A stretch of DNA of 64,000 nucleotides from Corynebacterium mycetoides (GTDB lineage: Bacteria > Actinomycetota > Actinomycetes > Mycobacteriales > Mycobacteriaceae): contig NZ_LT629700.1 of assembly GCF_900103625.1 (NCBI RefSeq), forward strand, positions 1,550,001 through 1,614,000, read 5' to 3'. The translations under genes were made by a program, and so were the position numbers. Within the stretch, counting starts at the first letter, position 1, and each line of letters opens with the position of its first letter. Below, one piece after another: positions 39,817 through 49,426 of the stretch. A model generated the notes under the pieces. The model had not been told where the DNA came from. It did no database searches and saw only the letters and a list, made by a program, of their open reading frames with translations.

Positions 39817-40526
39817 CGTTCATCACTGCACTCAGCGTGCGCGAACGCCCACGCGCCGAGCCGTGGGTGCGCGACGTCCCGGCTGTGGCGCACCTTCTGG
39901 CCCGCGGCCGCCTCGAGTTGGCGCACCCCGTCACCGTCATCACCGGCGACAACGGCGTGGGGAAGTCAACCTTGTTGCACGCCATCGCCCGCGGGTACGG
40001 GTTCAACACCGCCGGCGGCGCATACAGGATTGAAACGGCTGGCTTCCCGGACCCGTTGTTTCACACTGTGCGGGTGGAAACGGGCCCGCGCGCTAAGCAG
40101 GGCTACTTCCTTCGCGCGGAAAAGCACTTCGACCACGCCACGGAGCTGGGCGATGACGGTCCCAATGCGCATAATCTCCACCACATGTCCCACGGGGAAT
40201 CCGTGATGACACTGGTGGAGACGTTCGTACCTGACGGCGTGTACCTGCTCGACGAGCCGGAGTCGGGGCTATCGGCAGTGCGGCAGATGGCGCTGCTCGC
40301 GATGCTGCACCGGCTTAGCCAGCGGGGAGCGCAAATCATCATGGTGACCCACTCGCCGATTCTCCTCGCCATTCCCGGAGCTCACATTGTGGAGATCACC
40401 CAGGACGCGCTGAGCACCGCGATAGATCTGGAAAGCACCCTCGCCTACCGGGCCATGCGCGATTGGCTGGAGGACCCCGCGGGCGTGGCCCGGTTCATGA
40501 TCGAGGTGACCGATCCAGAGCGCTAG
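39813..40526 (+). CDS. AAA/ABC-type ATPase, second of a tandem pair
   Basis: A 237-residue paralogue of the preceding protein. The ATG at 39813 overlaps its TGA; an upstream in-frame start at 39759 would run far into the first gene and is rejected. Walker A is TGDNGVGKST, signature-like MSHGESVMTLV, Walker B VYLLDEPESGLS, H-loop VTHSPILL. Its end overlaps the convergent small membrane gene by 4 nt. The pair could form a heterodimer. Confidence 0.8.
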   Translation: MTFITALSVRERPRAEPWVRDVPAVAHLLARGRLELAHPVTVITGDNGVGKSTLLHAIARGYGFNTAGGAYRIETAGFPDPLFHTVRVETGPRAKQGYFLRAEKHFDHATELGDDGPNAHNLHHMSHGESVMTLVETFVPDGVYLLDEPESGLSAVRQMALLAMLHRLSQRGAQIIMVTHSPILLAIPGAHIVEITQDALSTAIDLESTLAYRAMRDWLEDPAGVARFMIEVTDPER

Positions 40527-40717
40527 CCCGATCGGTTCTTTCCCACTCCCCTGGCCGCGAGCCACCCGCCGGCTACGAAGGAGACCAGCGCCGTGAGGTA
40601 GGACACCGCACCCCACGCGAACACGATCGCGAGAATCCCGGCGGCGACGAGAATCACCCCGAGGATAATGTCCTGTGTGCCGGTGGTGTTGTCGTGCCTG
40701 CCGCTGGATTGTTGCAT
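40523..40717 (-). CDS. Small two-helix membrane protein
   Basis: About 64 residues from the ATG at 40717 (MQQSSGRHDNTTGTQD); an upstream ATG at 40753 is also open. Two hydrophobic helices (IILGVILVAAGILAIVFAWG and LTALVSFVAGGWLAA) connected by a short turn. No function recognised. Confidence 0.55.
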   Translation of the reverse strand: MQQSSGRHDNTTGTQDIILGVILVAAGILAIVFAWGAVSYLTALVSFVAGGWLAARGVGKNRSG

Positions 40718-40794
40718 GACCGTTAGTCTCACCGAATGCATAATCGACTGCAACTCGGAAATGGATTAGGTGCCCGGCGCGTGCTCATGACACA

Positions 40795-40829
40795 GCGCGG
40801 GCCCCACTCCTCACAAGTGGGGCCCGCGC
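40795..40829. terminator. Hairpin downstream of rplI
   Basis: GCGCGGGCCCCAC and GTGGGGCCCGCGC form a perfect 13-bp stem with a 9-nt loop, 52 nt beyond the rplI stop. There is no clear T-tract. It probably ends the rpsF-ssb-rplI transcript. Confidence 0.7.
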
Positions 40830-40880
40830 CGGATGCTGTTGTCGTTGGACCGCGGTGCGCGGTCGCCGTCAAGCGGTGTG

Positions 40881-41333
40881 TTACGCGCTGACGACCTGGA
40901 AGTTCACCTTGCCCTCCACGTCATCGTGGAGGTTGACCTTGACCTGGTATCCGCCGGTCTTGGTCACGAGACCCTTCGGCACGTCGATGCGACGCTTGTC
41001 CAGGGTCGGGCCGCCGGCCGCCTTGACGGCGTCGGCGATGTCTGCAGCCTGCACGGAGCCGAACAGCTTGCCTGCCTCGGAAGTGCGGACTTTGACCTGC
41101 ACGCCGGTGAGCTGGTCGAGCTGGTCGCGCAGCTCCTTGGCGTGGTCGAGGTCGCGCACCTGACGCTCAGCCTGTGCGCGCTTGATATCTTCGATCTGCT
41201 TCTCTGCGCCGCGGGTGGCCGGGATTGCGAGCCCGCGCGGGAGCAGGAAGTTGCGTCCGTAGCCACCCTTGACCTCGACGATATCGCCGGGCTCGCCAAG
41301 GTTGTCAACGGCAGCGGTGAGGATCAGTTTCAT
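40881..41333 (-). CDS. rplI: 50S ribosomal protein L9
   Basis: A 150-residue L9 with the N-terminal domain (MKLILTAAVDNLGEPGDIVEVKGGYGRNFLLPRG.A), the long connecting helix and the C-terminal domain (GKLFGSV...I). It binds 23S rRNA. Last gene of rpsF-ssb-rplI. Mycobacteria have rpsR between ssb and rplI; here it is absent from the cluster. Confidence 0.97.
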   Translation of the reverse strand: MKLILTAAVDNLGEPGDIVEVKGGYGRNFLLPRGLAIPATRGAEKQIEDIKRAQAERQVRDLDHAKELRDQLDQLTGVQVKVRTSEAGKLFGSVQAADIADAVKAAGGPTLDKRRIDVPKGLVTKTGGYQVKVNLHDDVEGKVNFQVVSA

Positions 41334-41389
41334 GAATCCTAACCTTCCTAGAGTTGAAAAATGGTGATGTGTAAACGGGGTTCAAGCGT

Positions 41390-41968
41390 TTAGAACGGGG
41401 GCTCGTCATCCATCCCGCCGAAGCCGCCGGCCGGCGGCGCGGAGTTCCACGGATCATTCTGCGGCTGCTGGTTGCCGCCCCGGTTGGCCGGAGCCTGCTG
41501 GCCGGGGTTCCCACCGGAGTACCCACCCTGGTTCCCGCCGCCGTAGCCGCCCTGGTTGCCTCCGCCCTGGTTGCCGCCGTAGCTTCCGGAGCCGCCCTCA
41601 CGCGGGGTCCGGGAAACGTTGGCTGTCGCGTACTTCAGGGAGGGGCCGACCTCGTCGACTTCGACTTCGAACACCGTGCGGTTCTCACCTTCGCGGGTTT
41701 GGTAGGAGCGTTGCTTCAGGCGGCCGTTGACAATCACGCGCATCCCCTTGCTCAGGGATTCCGCGACGTTCTCGGCGGCTTGGCGCCAGACGTTGCAGGT
41801 CAAGAACAGGGCTTCGCCGTCCTCCCACTGGTTGGTGTCACGGTTAAACGTGCGCGGGGTGGAGGCGATGCGGAAATTTGCCACTGCGGCACCGCTGGGG
41901 GTGAAACGCAGTTCCGGGTCGGCGACAAGGTTGCCGACAACGGTGATGGGGGTGTCTCCCTGTGCCAT
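41390..41968 (-). CDS. ssb: Single-stranded DNA-binding protein
   Basis: A 192-residue SSB. The OB fold spans ~5-110 ([19 protein letters not shown] ... [18 protein letters not shown]). A Gly/Gln/Asn-rich linker with repeats of NQGGYGGG follows, ending in the acidic protein-interaction tip DDEPPF. It acts in replication and repair. Between rpsF and rplI. Confidence 0.97.
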   Translation of the reverse strand: MAQGDTPITVVGNLVADPELRFTPSGAAVANFRIASTPRTFNRDTNQWEDGEALFLTCNVWRQAAENVAESLSKGMRVIVNGRLKQRSYQTREGENRTVFEVEVDEVGPSLKYATANVSRTPREGGSGSYGGNQGGGNQGGYGGGNQGGYSGGNPGQQAPANRGGNQQPQNDPWNSAPPAGGFGGMDDEPPF

Positions 41969-42022
41969 GTTCGTTGAGCCTTTCGAAGAAGTGGTCCGTT
42001 GTGGTAACGAGCCTATCCGCTC

Positions 42023-42310
42023 TTACTTGTCGGTGCGGAGAACCTTGGTGCGGAGAACGCCTTCGTTCAGGTTCAGGACGCGGTCAAGCTCAGCGACGGT
42101 CTCTGCGGCGCAATCAAGGTTGATCACCGCGTAGATGCCCTCTTCCTTCTTGTTGATCGGGTAGGCAAGACGGCGCTTACCCCACACATCAACCTTCTCT
42201 ACCGTGCCGTTGTCCTTGCGGACGGTCTCCAGGAACTTATCCAGGGACGGGGCAACGGTGCGTTCATCCTGCTGCGGATCGAGGATAATCATTACTTCGT
42301 AGTGACGCAC
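42023..42310 (-). CDS. rpsF: 30S ribosomal protein S6
   Basis: A 95-residue S6 ([25 protein letters not shown]). The GTG at 42310 is chosen: AGGAGG lies 11 nt upstream and S6 proteins begin (M)RHYE. The upstream GTG 42322/ATG 42319 sit too close to that ribosome site. First gene of rpsF-ssb-rplI. Confidence 0.95.
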   Translation of the reverse strand: MRHYEVMIILDPQQDERTVAPSLDKFLETVRKDNGTVEKVDVWGKRRLAYPINKKEEGIYAVINLDCAAETVAELDRVLNLNEGVLRTKVLRTDK

Positions 42311-42464
42311 GGACCTCATCACCTCCTATGGTCTGTTAATGGTTTCGGCCACCGCCGGTCGGCGATGGCAGGAGGGTCGTTGCGTCAAGCAACCCCACCA
42401 GCCTACAACACGCAGGTGGTGGGGCAAAATGCTTGTCGACGTCCGCACGCCGGCGGGCGGCGTC

Positions 42465-42872
42465 CTAGCGGTCGACCTCAGTCACGGTGCCGTCGGGGCG
42501 GATGTCGATCTCGATGTCCTGGAACTCGATCTCGTAGTACCCGTCGTCATCCCACTCCACGGAGACCCCGGCCTCGTTGTTGTTGGCGGCCTCGAGGGCG
42601 CGCTCGACGTCGGCTTCGGTCACGCCTTTGTCGGCAAGCTCGTTGCGCGCCTCGTCGGTGTATCCGCTTACCGACGCCGGAAGCTGTGCGGCCTGCTTCT
42701 CCTCGCGCTGGTCCGTTGGCTGTGCCGCCACGTCCTGGTCTCCCGCGTCCTGAGATTCAGTGACTGTCACGGTTTCCGGAGTTGCCGTTTCCGTTTCGGT
42801 TCCGCAGGCGGCCAGAGTACTCATGGCGGCGGCGGCGACCATTGCGGCGGCGGGCATTTTCGAGATCTTCAT
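42465..42872 (-). CDS. Putative lipoprotein with PepSY-like C-terminus
   Basis: About 135 residues from the ATG at 42872 (MKISKMPAAAMVAAAAMSTLAAC), which follows AGAGGACAC. The lipobox is LAAC. A Thr/Glu/Gln-rich linker leads to a C-terminal segment (GVTEADVERALEAANNNEAGVSVEWDDDGYYEIEFQD.EIDIRPDGTV) resembling PepSY domains. Exported and membrane-anchored. Function unknown. Confidence 0.75.
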   Translation of the reverse strand: MKISKMPAAAMVAAAAMSTLAACGTETETATPETVTVTESQDAGDQDVAAQPTDQREEKQAAQLPASVSGYTDEARNELADKGVTEADVERALEAANNNEAGVSVEWDDDGYYEIEFQDIEIDIRPDGTVTEVDR

Positions 42873-42924
42873 GTGTCCTCTTTCGTTGTTCGGGCACGTA
42901 CTCAACCCACCTAATGTGTGAAAC

Positions 42925-43122
42925 TCAGGAAATACCAGGGTTGGGTGCCGCCACGAACACCGCGAGAATCACCGGGATCACGGTAACGAAGAAGAAGGCC
43001 GCGATCCCCAGACCCACGGCCAACCCCGTCCGGCGCCACCGCGCCACCGCAAGGAATGCGGCTGCAATCAGCGCGAAACCGATGATGATGGAGCCGATCC
43101 CGATGATCGTCGGTCCCGTCAC
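42925..43122 (-). CDS. Small membrane protein next to the GT87 gene
   Basis: About 65 residues with two hydrophobic helices (IIGIGSIIIGFALIAAAFLAVA and VGLGIAAFFFVTVIPVILAVFVA). The GTG at 43122 overlaps the stop of the upstream GT87 gene by 4 nt (GTGA), which indicates coupling; a GTG at 43146 is an alternative. No function recognised. Confidence 0.65.
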   Translation of the reverse strand: MTGPTIIGIGSIIIGFALIAAAFLAVARWRRTGLAVGLGIAAFFFVTVIPVILAVFVAAPNPGIS

Positions 43123-44603
43123 GGCTGAGCTCCGGTTGCTCGCCACTGCTCGGGCCGGGTCAACAGGGGGTCGAACCCGTTGTGCGCCTCGAGCACCTTA
43201 TCGCGACGCCGCCCCAGCATCTGCGCGACGACGAGCACCATCATCGCGATAATGAAGCCGTCGCGGGCGATGACGACGACGTTGAGGAACTCCCCGGGCA
43301 ACCCCTTGTTCTCCGTCCCCAGCATGTGCCACATGAGGATGGGCCAGACGAGCATGTCCACGGTCATCCACGTCGCCAGCAGACGCCAGTGGGGCAGCGC
43401 GAGAACCGCGGGAATCACGAGCCAGAGGGAGTACTGCGGGCTCCACACCTTGTTGAAAAGCAGGAAGAACGCGACCGTGAGAAATAGGATCTCGGCCACC
43501 CGCGGGTCGCGCGGGGCGATTAGGCCGATCACCGCGGTGAACGCGCACCCTGCGATAAACAGCAGAAGCGTCACAGTGTTCAGAATCTCCGGAGTGCCCC
43601 CGCCCGAGTCGAACCCAGTCCACCCGAACGCGCGGGAGGCCACCGCGTAAATGGTTGTCCATTCCCACGATCGTTCGGTGTTCAGGCGTTGGAACTCCGA
43701 CCACGCCTCGGGGGAGCGGAGATACACGGGGAGATTGACTGCCACCCACGTCACCACGGCCGCGGCCACCATGGTGAGCAATGGCTCCCACCGCTTCGTC
43801 CTGATCGCCAGAACGAGGTAGGCGCCGAGCGCGAACAGCGGCCACAGCTTGAAGGCTGTCCCGAGACCGATGAGCGCGCCGGCGAGCGCGAACCTCTCGT
43901 TGCGCGCGGCCAGCAGCGCGGCCACGAGGAAGAAAACCGAGGGAATGTCCCAGTTGGTGAACGCGTGCATGATGACCAGGGGTGAGGCCGCCACGAGCAG
44001 TGTGTCCCAGATCCGGTTACCGGCGAGTTCCGCGACCATGCGCGCGGTGATGACCCACAGCACCGCCATCACCAGCGCGGTGAGGTAGAAGTACCAGCCC
44101 GGCTCCGGCAGCAACGCGTCCACCAGGAAATACGTGTTGCGGGCAATAAACCCCATCACGTTCTGGAAGATGCCGGCCAGCACCGGGTACTCCATGTAGC
44201 GGGTGAGGCCTCCCTCAACCCAGGAGTAGTCGTAGGCGAACCCGGGCTGGTCCAAGCCGCGGCCGCTGTAGAGCGGAACGATGTCGTTGTAGCAAAACGA
44301 CGTGTACTGGCGGTTGCCGCCCCAGTTCAGCTGAAGGACTCCGCTTTCATCGGGCGTGCCTCCGGCGCAGTTCGCCTTGGCTAGGGCGCCGAGGCCCAGG
44401 AAAACCCACGCGACCGCCACGATGGCCCGCAGGGGGGACCAGAAGCGGGATTGGCCGATCGGCGCGAAACGGCCCATCGGCCCCCCGAGGAAATTCACCC
44501 ACCCGAAAGCGAGTGGTTCGGTCCGGCCAGGCTGCACGCGGTCATCCGGGTGAGCCCACCTGGCACGGCCGGCCGGGGTCGTCGTCTGGCTCGAGTTCTT
44601 CAC
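43119..44603 (-). CDS. GT87-type (DUF2029) membrane glycosyltransferase
   Basis: A 494-residue polytopic membrane protein with about 10 or more helices, resembling GT87 polyprenyl-phosphate-mannose-dependent mannosyltransferases that act on the outer membrane face. A long extracytoplasmic loop contains CYNDIVPLYSGRGLDQPGFAYDYSWVEGG, with acidic residues typical of GT-C enzymes. It follows ponA after 9 nt, the arrangement of Rv0050-Rv0051 in M. tuberculosis, so it probably belongs to cell-wall assembly. GTG start. Confidence 0.85.
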   Translation of the reverse strand: MKNSSQTTTPAGRARWAHPDDRVQPGRTEPLAFGWVNFLGGPMGRFAPIGQSRFWSPLRAIVAVAWVFLGLGALAKANCAGGTPDESGVLQLNWGGNRQYTSFCYNDIVPLYSGRGLDQPGFAYDYSWVEGGLTRYMEYPVLAGIFQNVMGFIARNTYFLVDALLPEPGWYFYLTALVMAVLWVITARMVAELAGNRIWDTLLVAASPLVIMHAFTNWDIPSVFFLVAALLAARNERFALAGALIGLGTAFKLWPLFALGAYLVLAIRTKRWEPLLTMVAAAVVTWVAVNLPVYLRSPEAWSEFQRLNTERSWEWTTIYAVASRAFGWTGFDSGGGTPEILNTVTLLLFIAGCAFTAVIGLIAPRDPRVAEILFLTVAFFLLFNKVWSPQYSLWLVIPAVLALPHWRLLATWMTVDMLVWPILMWHMLGTENKGLPGEFLNVVVIARDGFIIAMMVLVVAQMLGRRRDKVLEAHNGFDPLLTRPEQWRATGAQP

Positions 44604-44612
44604 GCCTTGACG

Positions 44613-46877
44613 CTACCCCAGAACGTCGTTCAGAAAGTCCTGCACCGGGTCGGGCACCGTCGGCGCGGGGACCGGCGCGGGCGCCGGCGCCGGGGCGGGT
44701 GGAGGAGCCGGCGCGGGGGCCGGTGCCGGGGCGGGAGCCGGGGTGCTGGCCGCGCCCCCGTCGGTGCCCGTGCCGGTGTTGGATCCGGTGCCGGAGCTGT
44801 AACCGCCACCGTATCCGTACCCGTTGCCACTTCCGTAGCCCGTGGAGTACCCGCCGGACCAACTCGACCCGCCCAGCCCGCTGCCGCCACTGTAGGGATT
44901 GATACCCCAGTAGACGGGTGTTGCGGTGGGGAAGTCGATCACCTCCTTGCCCTGGTGGGCGGAGTCCATCACGTCTTTCCAGATCTTGGCCGGTGTCGCG
45001 GAGCCGTACATGTTCCCGCCCCACTCGTTGAAGATGGCTGACGTATTGTCCGCTGTTCCCACCCACACGGCGGTAGCCAACTGCGGGGTGGCGCCGACCA
45101 TCCACGCATCCTTGTTGTTGCCGGTGTCGCCGAGCTGAGAGGTGCCCGTCTTGCCTGCTGCGGGGCGGCCGCCGGCGAGGGTGGCGTTGGCGTAGCGCAC
45201 TACGGTCTGCAGCGCCTCGTTGACGTTGTCCGCGACCTGCTGGGCGACGCCGCGCTCGACGTAGGAGTTGTCCATCTCGAACAGGACCTCGCCCTTGGCG
45301 TCCTCGACGTGCTGGACAAAGTACGTCGGGTGGTGCGATCCCCGGTTGGCCAAGGTGGCCATTGCGGTGGCTATGTCCACAACGCGCGATTGGTATTGGC
45401 CGAGCACGATGCCCTCGTACGGCTGGCCGCCGTTTTCCCGAAGTGTCTCCGGGATGCCCGGGATCGACCGGGCGACGCCGAGTGCGTGCGCCATGTCTGC
45501 GGTGTCCTGGGTGGTGTTGTCCAGCTCGTCTTGGATGCGCAGGAACGCCGTGTTGGAGGACGTTTTAGTCGCGTCCAGCATGGTGATTCTTCCGCTGCCG
45601 CCGCCGTCCCAGTTGGTGACGACGTTGTTGCCCGGCAAGGTCACGGGCGAGGCATCGAAGGTGGCGGTCAACGGAATGCCCTGCTGCAGAGCCGCGGCGA
45701 GGGCGAAAATCTTGAAGGTGGAGCCCGTCTGCAACCCGGCGTTGGCGTAATCCCAGCCGCTGGCGTCGTCGCCGCCGTAGTAGGCGCGGACGGCACCGGT
45801 CTGGGGCTCGATGGACACGAGTGCCGCTCGGGCGTCGTCCTGCAAGGTTGACAGGCGCTGGCGGGACACCCGCTCGGCCTCCGCCTGGATCTGAGCGTCA
45901 ATGGTGGTGGTGATCTGCAGGCCGCGGTTGGTGACGTCCTCCTCGGTAATGCCGATGGATTTCAGCTCCTCCATGACCTGGTTCTTGATCAGGCCGTTCG
46001 CGCCGGTCGCCTCTGTGTACGCGGAGTAGGTCGACGGGTCACGTGTCTCGGGGTACTGGAGGGTGCCGCGCTCCTGCGGCGTCACCTCGCCCATTTCCAC
46101 GAGACCGTCCATCACGTAGTTCCAGCGGGCCTGCGCCGCGTCGGGGTTGACCCAGGGGTCGAGCTGGCTGGGAAGCTGGATGGACGCGGCCAGCACGCCG
46201 GCCTCTTCCACGGTGAGCTCGCTGGCGGGCTTGTCAAAGAAAGCGTGCGCGGCCGCCTCGATGCCGTAGGCATTGCGTCCGAAATAGACGGTGTTGAGGT
46301 AGGCGGCGAGAATGTCTTCTTTGTCCCACTGATTGGTCATCTTGATGGAGTAGACGAGCTCTTTCGCCTTGCGCTCGTACGAATGCTCATTACCCACGAG
46401 TGCGTTCTTCACGTACTGCTGCGTGATGGTGGAGCCGCCGCCCGCCGACGGGTTGCCGGTGAGCTGGCCTAATGCTGCGCGGGCGAAACCTGTGAAGGAG
46501 AAACCCGAGTTTGTCCAGAAGTCGCGGTCCTCTGCCGCCAGCACGGCATTCTGCACGTGCTCCGGGACCTCCTCCAGAGGAATCTGCACCCGGTTTCCCT
46601 CCGCCGGGACAGTCCGCGCGAGCTCGGTCACGCCGTCGGAGAAGTAGATGTTGGAAATCTGCGCGGTATCGATCTCCCCGGGCTGGGGGATCTCGGCCCG
46701 GGCGTACTGCCAGGTGAACCAGGTGGCCGGCACTGCTGCGAGGAGGAGGATGAAAAGCACCGCGGCGAGAAGCCATTGCCGGGTGCGGGAGCTCATCTTC
46801 GCGGTTGCTTGACTGCGGTTGGAACCTGCACCGGTCTTGCGGGTGCTGCCAGCCACACTCTGTTCATTTTCTGACAC
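44613..46877 (-). CDS. ponA: Class A penicillin-binding protein (PBP1)
   Basis: A 754-residue bifunctional peptidoglycan synthase. One N-terminal membrane helix (~32-52) is followed by a GT51 transglycosylase (AAEDRDFWTNSGFSFTG, GGSTITQQYVKN) and a transpeptidase with SxxK (TGSTFKIF), SxN (SSNTAF) and KTG (GKTGTSQ). The C-terminus is a Gly/Tyr/Ser-rich stretch then Pro/Ala repeats, as in mycobacterial PonA1. GTG start at 46877. Confidence 0.96.
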   Translation of the reverse strand: MSENEQSVAGSTRKTGAGSNRSQATAKMSSRTRQWLLAAVLFILLLAAVPATWFTWQYARAEIPQPGEIDTAQISNIYFSDGVTELARTVPAEGNRVQIPLEEVPEHVQNAVLAAEDRDFWTNSGFSFTGFARAALGQLTGNPSAGGGSTITQQYVKNALVGNEHSYERKAKELVYSIKMTNQWDKEDILAAYLNTVYFGRNAYGIEAAAHAFFDKPASELTVEEAGVLAASIQLPSQLDPWVNPDAAQARWNYVMDGLVEMGEVTPQERGTLQYPETRDPSTYSAYTEATGANGLIKNQVMEELKSIGITEEDVTNRGLQITTTIDAQIQAEAERVSRQRLSTLQDDARAALVSIEPQTGAVRAYYGGDDASGWDYANAGLQTGSTFKIFALAAALQQGIPLTATFDASPVTLPGNNVVTNWDGGGSGRITMLDATKTSSNTAFLRIQDELDNTTQDTADMAHALGVARSIPGIPETLRENGGQPYEGIVLGQYQSRVVDIATAMATLANRGSHHPTYFVQHVEDAKGEVLFEMDNSYVERGVAQQVADNVNEALQTVVRYANATLAGGRPAAGKTGTSQLGDTGNNKDAWMVGATPQLATAVWVGTADNTSAIFNEWGGNMYGSATPAKIWKDVMDSAHQGKEVIDFPTATPVYWGINPYSGGSGLGGSSWSGGYSTGYGSGNGYGYGGGYSSGTGSNTGTGTDGGAASTPAPAPAPAPAPAPPPAPAPAPAPVPAPTVPDPVQDFLNDVLG

Positions 46878-46963
46878 GTGAATTCCCTGCGCGCTTCTTA
46901 CTGGCTAGTGATCGGTAACTTGCTGAAATTGCTTGAGGACAGACTACTGCTTCCGACACAAAA

Positions 46964-47326
46964 TCACACTACTGGTGCAGCTGTGACTTCCCGCAGGAGG
47001 TAGTTCCAGCGGCAGTGCGGGCATACCTCTACGACGTGGACCGTAATGGGGCCCACCTCATCAACGAGGCGCCCGATTTCCTCCTCGCTCCGGGCCGTGC
47101 CCGAGCGCCTGCCCAGGTTGTCGCCGTAGACCCATGAGACCTCACGCATCGTTTTACCGCAGATGGGACAGGGCCGAGGCGCATCGTGGCCGTGGTACTC
47201 CGCCGCCGCCCGCAAGAGGAAGTCGGCGTCGCAGACCTCGTCCACCGGCACCCGGCCGGCGTGAAACTCCCGCAGCAGCGTGCGCCTGAGCCACTCGTGC
47301 GAGACTTCCCTGGTGTAAGCGAACAC
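46964..47326 (-). CDS. DUF5318 family protein
   Basis: A 120-residue protein conserved upstream of ponA in Corynebacterium and Mycobacterium (Rv0049-like). It contains a CPICGK and a CPHCRWN pair, suggesting a zinc-ribbon fold. The N-terminus (YTREVSHEWLRRTLLREFHAGR) is helical. Function unknown. Confidence 0.82.
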   Translation of the reverse strand: MFAYTREVSHEWLRRTLLREFHAGRVPVDEVCDADFLLRAAAEYHGHDAPRPCPICGKTMREVSWVYGDNLGRRSGTARSEEEIGRLVDEVGPITVHVVEVCPHCRWNYLLREVTAAPVV

Positions 47327-47402
47327 ACCGCCGATGATACCGACCGGGGAAAGTGCTAGTGTTTACGGACAGTTAGTTTGCAGAATATAACTCGAGGAAC
47401 GC

Positions 47403-47897
47403 ATGGCACAGAATGAACCCGCAGACGCAAACCCCTCAGGCTCGCCGGACCCGCACGCCATCGCGCAACGTGTCCGGCCCGCCATGACGAGTTTGTACGT
47501 CATGTACTTCCGCAACGCCCACCAGTCCGACCTCACCGGCCCGCAGCTGTCCATCATGACCCGGCTGAAGGACGACGGGCCGTCGCGCATCAACCGGCTC
47601 GCCGAGGCCGAGGGCGTACGCATGCCCACCGCGTCCAACACGATCAACCAGTTGGAAAAGCGCGGGCTCGTGCAGCGCATCCGCGACGAGTCGGACCGGC
47701 GGGGGGTGAGCGTCGGGATTACCCGGGAGGGCGAGGCGGAGTTGAACCGCGTCGGCGATGAGCGCACGAAGTACCTGGGCGATATGCTGGGCGCCCTTCC
47801 CGAGGCAGATCTACAGCGGCTCGACGAGCTGGCGGACATAGTCAACGTCCTGGCAGAAAAATACGTCAACGGGCACAATTCAGGCTCGACCGACTGA
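47403..47897 (+). CDS. malR: MarR-family regulator MalR
   Basis: A 164-residue MarR-type repressor with the winged-helix core (LTGPQLSIMTRLKDDGPSRINRLAEAEGVRMPTASNTINQLEKRGLV) and the wing (RDESDRRGVSVGIT). GAGGAA precedes the ATG. It is followed by a uspA-type gene, the arrangement of malR-uspA in C. glutamicum, where MalR was linked to stress-related envelope remodelling. Symbol by synteny. Confidence 0.85.
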   Translation: MAQNEPADANPSGSPDPHAIAQRVRPAMTSLYVMYFRNAHQSDLTGPQLSIMTRLKDDGPSRINRLAEAEGVRMPTASNTINQLEKRGLVQRIRDESDRRGVSVGITREGEAELNRVGDERTKYLGDMLGALPEADLQRLDELADIVNVLAEKYVNGHNSGSTD

Positions 47898-47943
47898 GCG
47901 GTTAGTATGGGGGTCACCTTTACGTCAATCTAAAGTAACCCGC

Positions 47944-48930
47944 ATGTCACTTCGACCTCTCACTTCGACTACACCATGGGATAACCCCTTGAGCGACCCG
48001 CTGCGCGTCACCGCCGCCTGGCACGGGGCTAACGGCGGTTCGAACGACGAAGTGCTTCAGCTCGCGGGCTGGCTAGGCAAATCCGTGCCTTTGGCTGTCC
48101 AGGTTGTGGCTCCAGCGACGTGGGCGTCGTCGACACCGGCCACGGGCAAGAAGTTCAAGAAATTGCTCCGCGACCAGTCGGAGGCGTTTGCCGCCACGGC
48201 GCGCACCGCGCTCGAAGAGTACGTGGAAGAGGAAATGTGGGCGCTCGAGCCGGCGCGCATGATGGCGTCGACAAGCGAAAGCTCCTCGCTGACCCGAGCC
48301 GCGGACGAGTTGGACGCACACATGATTCTTCTCGGGTCTCGGGCGAGGAAGCCGAAGGGGACGCTCCTCGTGTCGTCGCTGGTTGATTCGCTGCTCGAGT
48401 CGACCACGAAACCCCTTCTGATCGTGCCGCAGAATCTGAAGCTGTCCAAGAAAGGCGTGACGCGGGTTAACTACATCTTCCCCGGGCGCAACGGTCTCGA
48501 GCGCAACGCCGGCCTGTGGGAGGCGACCGCTCTCGCGCGGCGCATCGGTGTGCCGATCCGGCTCATCGCCATCTCGCCAGATACCCTGACCGGCTCTGAC
48601 CTCGACGCGAGCCTCGACACCCCGAACACGTCCGCCCAATGGTACGAATCCGCGCTCGGGAAGCTCGACCACGCCCGGGACGCCGTCATCGACGCCGCGC
48701 ACGCCCTCGACCCGCCCGCCGACGACGGACTCGTAGTCGAGGTAGCCGTTGCCGTCGACCACGGCTGGAAGAAGGCCGTGCACTCCGTCAAGTGGAAGAA
48801 GGGAGACCTGGCGTGCCTGGCGGTGCGGCCGACAACCCAGCTCAAGTGGGTGTTCGGCAAGGCGCACCCGGGGAAATTCCTGCGCCACGTCCCGGCCCCC
48901 GCGCTGATCTTCCCGTACGCGAGTGCCTAG
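47944..48930 (+). CDS. uspA: Universal stress protein with two Usp domains
   Basis: A 328-residue protein with tandem UspA-like domains. The first (~18-160) ends in MILLGSRARKPKGTLLVSSLVDSLLESTTKPLLIVP and the second spans ~170-328. The ATP-binding Gly/Ser motif is only partly conserved in the first domain and poorly in the second. It is 46 nt after malR and probably co-transcribed. Confidence 0.83.
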   Translation: MSLRPLTSTTPWDNPLSDPLRVTAAWHGANGGSNDEVLQLAGWLGKSVPLAVQVVAPATWASSTPATGKKFKKLLRDQSEAFAATARTALEEYVEEEMWALEPARMMASTSESSSLTRAADELDAHMILLGSRARKPKGTLLVSSLVDSLLESTTKPLLIVPQNLKLSKKGVTRVNYIFPGRNGLERNAGLWEATALARRIGVPIRLIAISPDTLTGSDLDASLDTPNTSAQWYESALGKLDHARDAVIDAAHALDPPADDGLVVEVAVAVDHGWKKAVHSVKWKKGDLACLAVRPTTQLKWVFGKAHPGKFLRHVPAPALIFPYASA

Positions 48931-48940
48931 GGTGGGGACC

Positions 48941-49426
48941 ATGCACGACAGCCAGCCCGGGGACCACCCCGAAAACCTCCGCCCCTCGCCCACCGACCGA
49001 TACAACCGTGTTCCGCCGGAACCGAAATCCTTCGACGACCTCGCCGCCGGTCCCGATCCGGTAGAGGTGGACCGCCGCAACCGGGCGTCGACACGCCAGG
49101 CCATCGCCTATGCCGCGGCGACGGTTCTTATCACCTTTGTCGTTGCTTTCGCCATCGCGCTCGCCTCCCGGCTCCAGGGCGGACCGCTCTGCACCCCCGA
49201 CAGCGGCGCCTGGCTCTGCACCGAAAGCTGGAGGATGTGGTGGGCGATCCTGTCCTCCATTCCGCCCGTCTCGGGGCTATTGGGGTGCGCCGTGATTATG
49301 GTGCGCAAACTCAACCGCTACGAGCGCTGGGTGCCGTGGATGGGCGTCTTCTGGCTGCCGCTTGTCCCCTTCACCATGTGGTGGCTCACGGTGACAATCG
49401 GCCTCATCGCCGTCGATACCGCCTAG
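48941..49426 (+). CDS. Three-helix membrane protein
   Basis: About 161 residues from the ATG at 48941 ([17 protein letters not shown]), 10 nt after the uspA stop. A hydrophilic N-terminal half is followed by three hydrophobic helices (about 50-72, 92-112 and 125-150). No family recognised. Its end overlaps the convergent trhO by 4 nt. Confidence 0.7.
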   Translation: MHDSQPGDHPENLRPSPTDRYNRVPPEPKSFDDLAAGPDPVEVDRRNRASTRQAIAYAAATVLITFVVAFAIALASRLQGGPLCTPDSGAWLCTESWRMWWAILSSIPPVSGLLGCAVIMVRKLNRYERWVPWMGVFWLPLVPFTMWWLTVTIGLIAVDTA

